Assembly (NCBI RefSeq): GCF_002198675.1
Contig: NZ_MWLL01000155.1
Coordinates: 1-53,123 of the forward strand
From: Kineosporia sp. R_H_3
GTDB lineage: Bacteria > Actinomycetota > Actinomycetes > Actinomycetales > Kineosporiaceae
DNA length: 53,123 nucleotides
Direction of reading: 5' to 3'
Shown here piece after piece: positions 51,927 to 53,123 of the stretch. Both the position numbers and the translations under genes were made by a program. Below the pieces are notes generated by a model. That model was not told the DNA's origin. It ran no database searches and worked only from the letters and a program-made list of their open reading frames with translations. How positions within the stretch are numbered: the first letter of the stretch is position 1; every line of letters starts with the position of its first letter.

Positions 51927-52247
51927 GTGAGCGACGACAGCGGCGACGGCGGGTCCGGGGCGGACGACGGGGTCGCGGTGACCGCGCTCGCGGTCAACGT
52001 GACGATCCCCGAGCACCTGCGCTGGACCGACACCCGGCGCGGGGAGACGTTCCTGCTCATGACGCTCAACGTCCGGCTGCTCCCCGACGGGCACCTCGCC
52101 GCCAAGGCGTACGGGCGCCCGGTCGCCGGCGGCCGCGGTGCGTACGTCTCGTTCCCCGTGCCCGACCGCCCCGAGCTCGCCCGGCTCGTCGCCGCCGGGG
52201 CCGAGCGGGCGGCGGCGATGTGGGCAGCGCACCGCGGTCCGCGCTGA
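51927..52247 (+). CDS. small conserved protein of unknown function, 106 aa
   Basis: The 106-aa protein has an acidic, Gly-rich N terminus of about 17 residues, then a beta-strand-rich core (VTALAVNVTIPEHLRWTDTRRGETFLLMTLNVRLLPDGHLAAKAYGRPV) and an amphipathic C-terminal helix (DRPELARLVAAGAERAAAMWAAHR). I do not recognise a named family. It begins GTG at 51927 with CACGAT 7 bases upstream. It lies between the E2 gene and the TIGR01777 gene and ends before a large terminator. Confidence 0.65.
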   Translation: MSDDSGDGGSGADDGVAVTALAVNVTIPEHLRWTDTRRGETFLLMTLNVRLLPDGHLAAKAYGRPVAGGRGAYVSFPVPDRPELARLVAAGAERAAAMWAAHRGPR

Positions 52248-52290
52248 CCCGGCAGCCGCAGCGACCGCACGGGCAACGGCCCCGACGACG

Positions 52291-52327
52291 CGGACGGCGC
52301 CGCCCCCCGAGGGGGCGACGCCGTCCG
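52291..52327. terminator. large bidirectional terminator before the E2 gene
   Basis: CGGACGGCG then CGCCCCC (52291-52299, 52301-52307) pair with GGGGGCG then CGCCGTCCG (52311-52317, 52319-52327) around a 3-base loop, with one mismatched pair between. CCGCAC (52265) and GTGCGG (52331) form an outer stem. It separates convergent stops at 52247 and 52348. Confidence 0.85.
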
Positions 52328-52347
52328 GACGTGCGGTGCGGGTGCCG

Positions 52348-53123
52348 TCAGAGGCCGAGGTCGGCCTCGAAGGCGCCCTCCTCGAGGCGGGCCTTGACCG
52401 TGGTGAGGAAGCGCGCGGCGTCCGCGCCGTCGACGATCCGGTGGTCGTACGACAGGGCGAGGTAGACCATCGAGCGGACCGCGATCGTCTCGCCGCCGTC
52501 GCCGTCCTGGACGACGACCGGGCGCTTGACGACGGCGCCGGTGCCGAGGATCGCGACCTGCGGCTGGTTGATGATCGGGGTGTCGAAGAGCGCGCCGCGG
52601 CTGCCGGTGTTCGTCAGCGTGAACGTGCCGCCGCCGAGCTCGTCCGGGGTCACCTTGTTGTTGCGGGTGCGGTCCGCGAGGTCGGCGATCTTGCGGGCCA
52701 GGCCGGCGATGTTGAGGTCGCCCGCACCGTGGATGACCGGCACGAGCAGGCCGCGCTCGGTGTCGACGGCCACGCCGAGGTTCTCCTCGCCGTGGTAGAC
52801 GACCTCGTCGCCCTGGATGCTCGCGTTGACGACCGGGTAGGCCTTGAGGGCCTCCACGGCCGCGAGCGCGAAGAACGGCAGGAAGGAGAGCTTGCTGCCC
52901 TCGCGGGCCTCGAAGTCGCTCTTGGCCCGGGCCCGCAGGCGGGCGATCCGGGTGACGTCGACCTCGACGACCGTGGTCAGCTGGGCCGCTACCTGGAGCG
53001 ACTCGACCATGCGCTGCGCGATGACCTTGCGCAGGCGGGACATCTTCTCCGTCGTCCCGCGCTTGGCGGACACGCTCGCAGCGGGCTTGGCCGCCGCGGT
53101 CGCGGCCGGGGCGGCCGCGAGCA
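52348..53123 (-). CDS. sucB: dihydrolipoamide acyltransferase (E2), 3' part of gene
   Basis: The gene runs off the right edge; 258 codons are visible. They include an Ala/Pro-rich linker, the end of the E1/E3-binding region ([24 protein letters not shown]) and the catalytic domain, which ends with the active-site HxxxDG in [14 protein letters not shown]. It forms the core of a 2-oxoacid dehydrogenase complex and carries lipoyl groups made by the LipA and LipB encoded nearby. Annotations often call it SucB; in Actinobacteria the E2 at this locus serves pyruvate dehydrogenase (DlaT), so its partner complex is uncertain. Confidence 0.93.
   Translation of the reverse strand, partial: LAAAPAATAAAKPAASVSAKRGTTEKMSRLRKVIAQRMVESLQVAAQLTTVVEVDVTRIARLRARAKSDFEAREGSKLSFLPFFALAAVEALKAYPVVNASIQGDEVVYHGEENLGVAVDTERGLLVPVIHGAGDLNIAGLARKIADLADRTRNNKVTPDELGGGTFTLTNTGSRGALFDTPIINQPQVAILGTGAVVKRPVVVQDGDGGETIAVRSMVYLALSYDHRIVDGADAARFLTTVKARLEEGAFEADLGL

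Noticed and set aside
1-53123. tRNA, rRNA, insertion sequences, integrases and CRISPR arrays
   Set aside because: I looked for cloverleaf-like segments, transposase motifs, long direct repeats with spacers and attachment-like duplications, and found none that stands up.

Overview
This 53.1-kb window is a very GC-rich, gene-dense piece of an actinobacterial chromosome. The signs are frequent GTG starts, a mycothiol-dependent isomerase-fold protein, F420/flavin luciferase-fold oxidoreductases, a GlnE-type adenylyltransferase, and the order E2 acyltransferase - TIGR01777 epimerase - lipB - lipA - DUF4191 - RDD - glnA, with glnE, glnA2 and panB beyond. That order is known from Mycobacterium and Streptomyces. 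A member of Micrococcales (Cellulomonas-like) is my best guess, by inference only. I see no tRNA, rRNA, insertion sequence, phage or CRISPR array.

Layout. 1-9.9 kb holds small housekeeping and accessory genes: a ChaA-type Ca2+/H+ antiporter, two VOC proteins, a Nudix hydrolase, an MFS exporter, an F420-dependent G6PDH-like enzyme, an LLM oxidoreductase coupled to a metal-receptor-fold protein, and a DUF402 protein. 9.9-12.6 kb is nadE-panB (NAD and pantothenate synthesis). 12.7-15.3 kb has an ArsR-SRPBCC pair, a quinone oxidoreductase and a mycothiol-dependent isomerase-like protein. 15.3-20.8 kb is a tightly overlapped four-gene operon: a large FtsX-type permease, two ATPases and an acyl-CoA thioesterase.

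21.0-36.8 kb is a nitrogen block. It holds glnA2 (type I, without the adenylylation tyrosine), a class I glutamine amidotransferase, glnE, a type III glutamine synthetase, and glnA (type I, with the adenylylation tyrosine). CorA, a large secreted Fn3 protein, a DUF1349 protein and an unrecognised 348-aa protein lie among them. A four-half-site GlnR-like box sits upstream of glnA, and weaker partial boxes precede the type III gene and glnA2.

37.0-41.8 kb carries RDD, a 75-aa protein, DUF4191, lipA, an LLM oxidoreductase and lipB. 41.8-50.9 kb is an accessory insert in the lipoate locus: MarR/MMPL exporter, a secreted GH16 glucanase, a Gfo/Idh oxidoreductase, a flavin amine-oxidase-like protein and a divergent Ser/Thr kinase. 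The window ends with the TIGR01777 epimerase, a small conserved protein, and the 3' part of the E2 acyltransferase gene.

One feature runs through the whole window. Twenty-one genes have a (T/C)ANNNT hexamer 6-8 bases before the start codon and usually no Shine-Dalgarno sequence. This is the geometry of leaderless transcripts, and I used it to choose several starts. Most convergent gene pairs are separated by long GC-rich hairpins.
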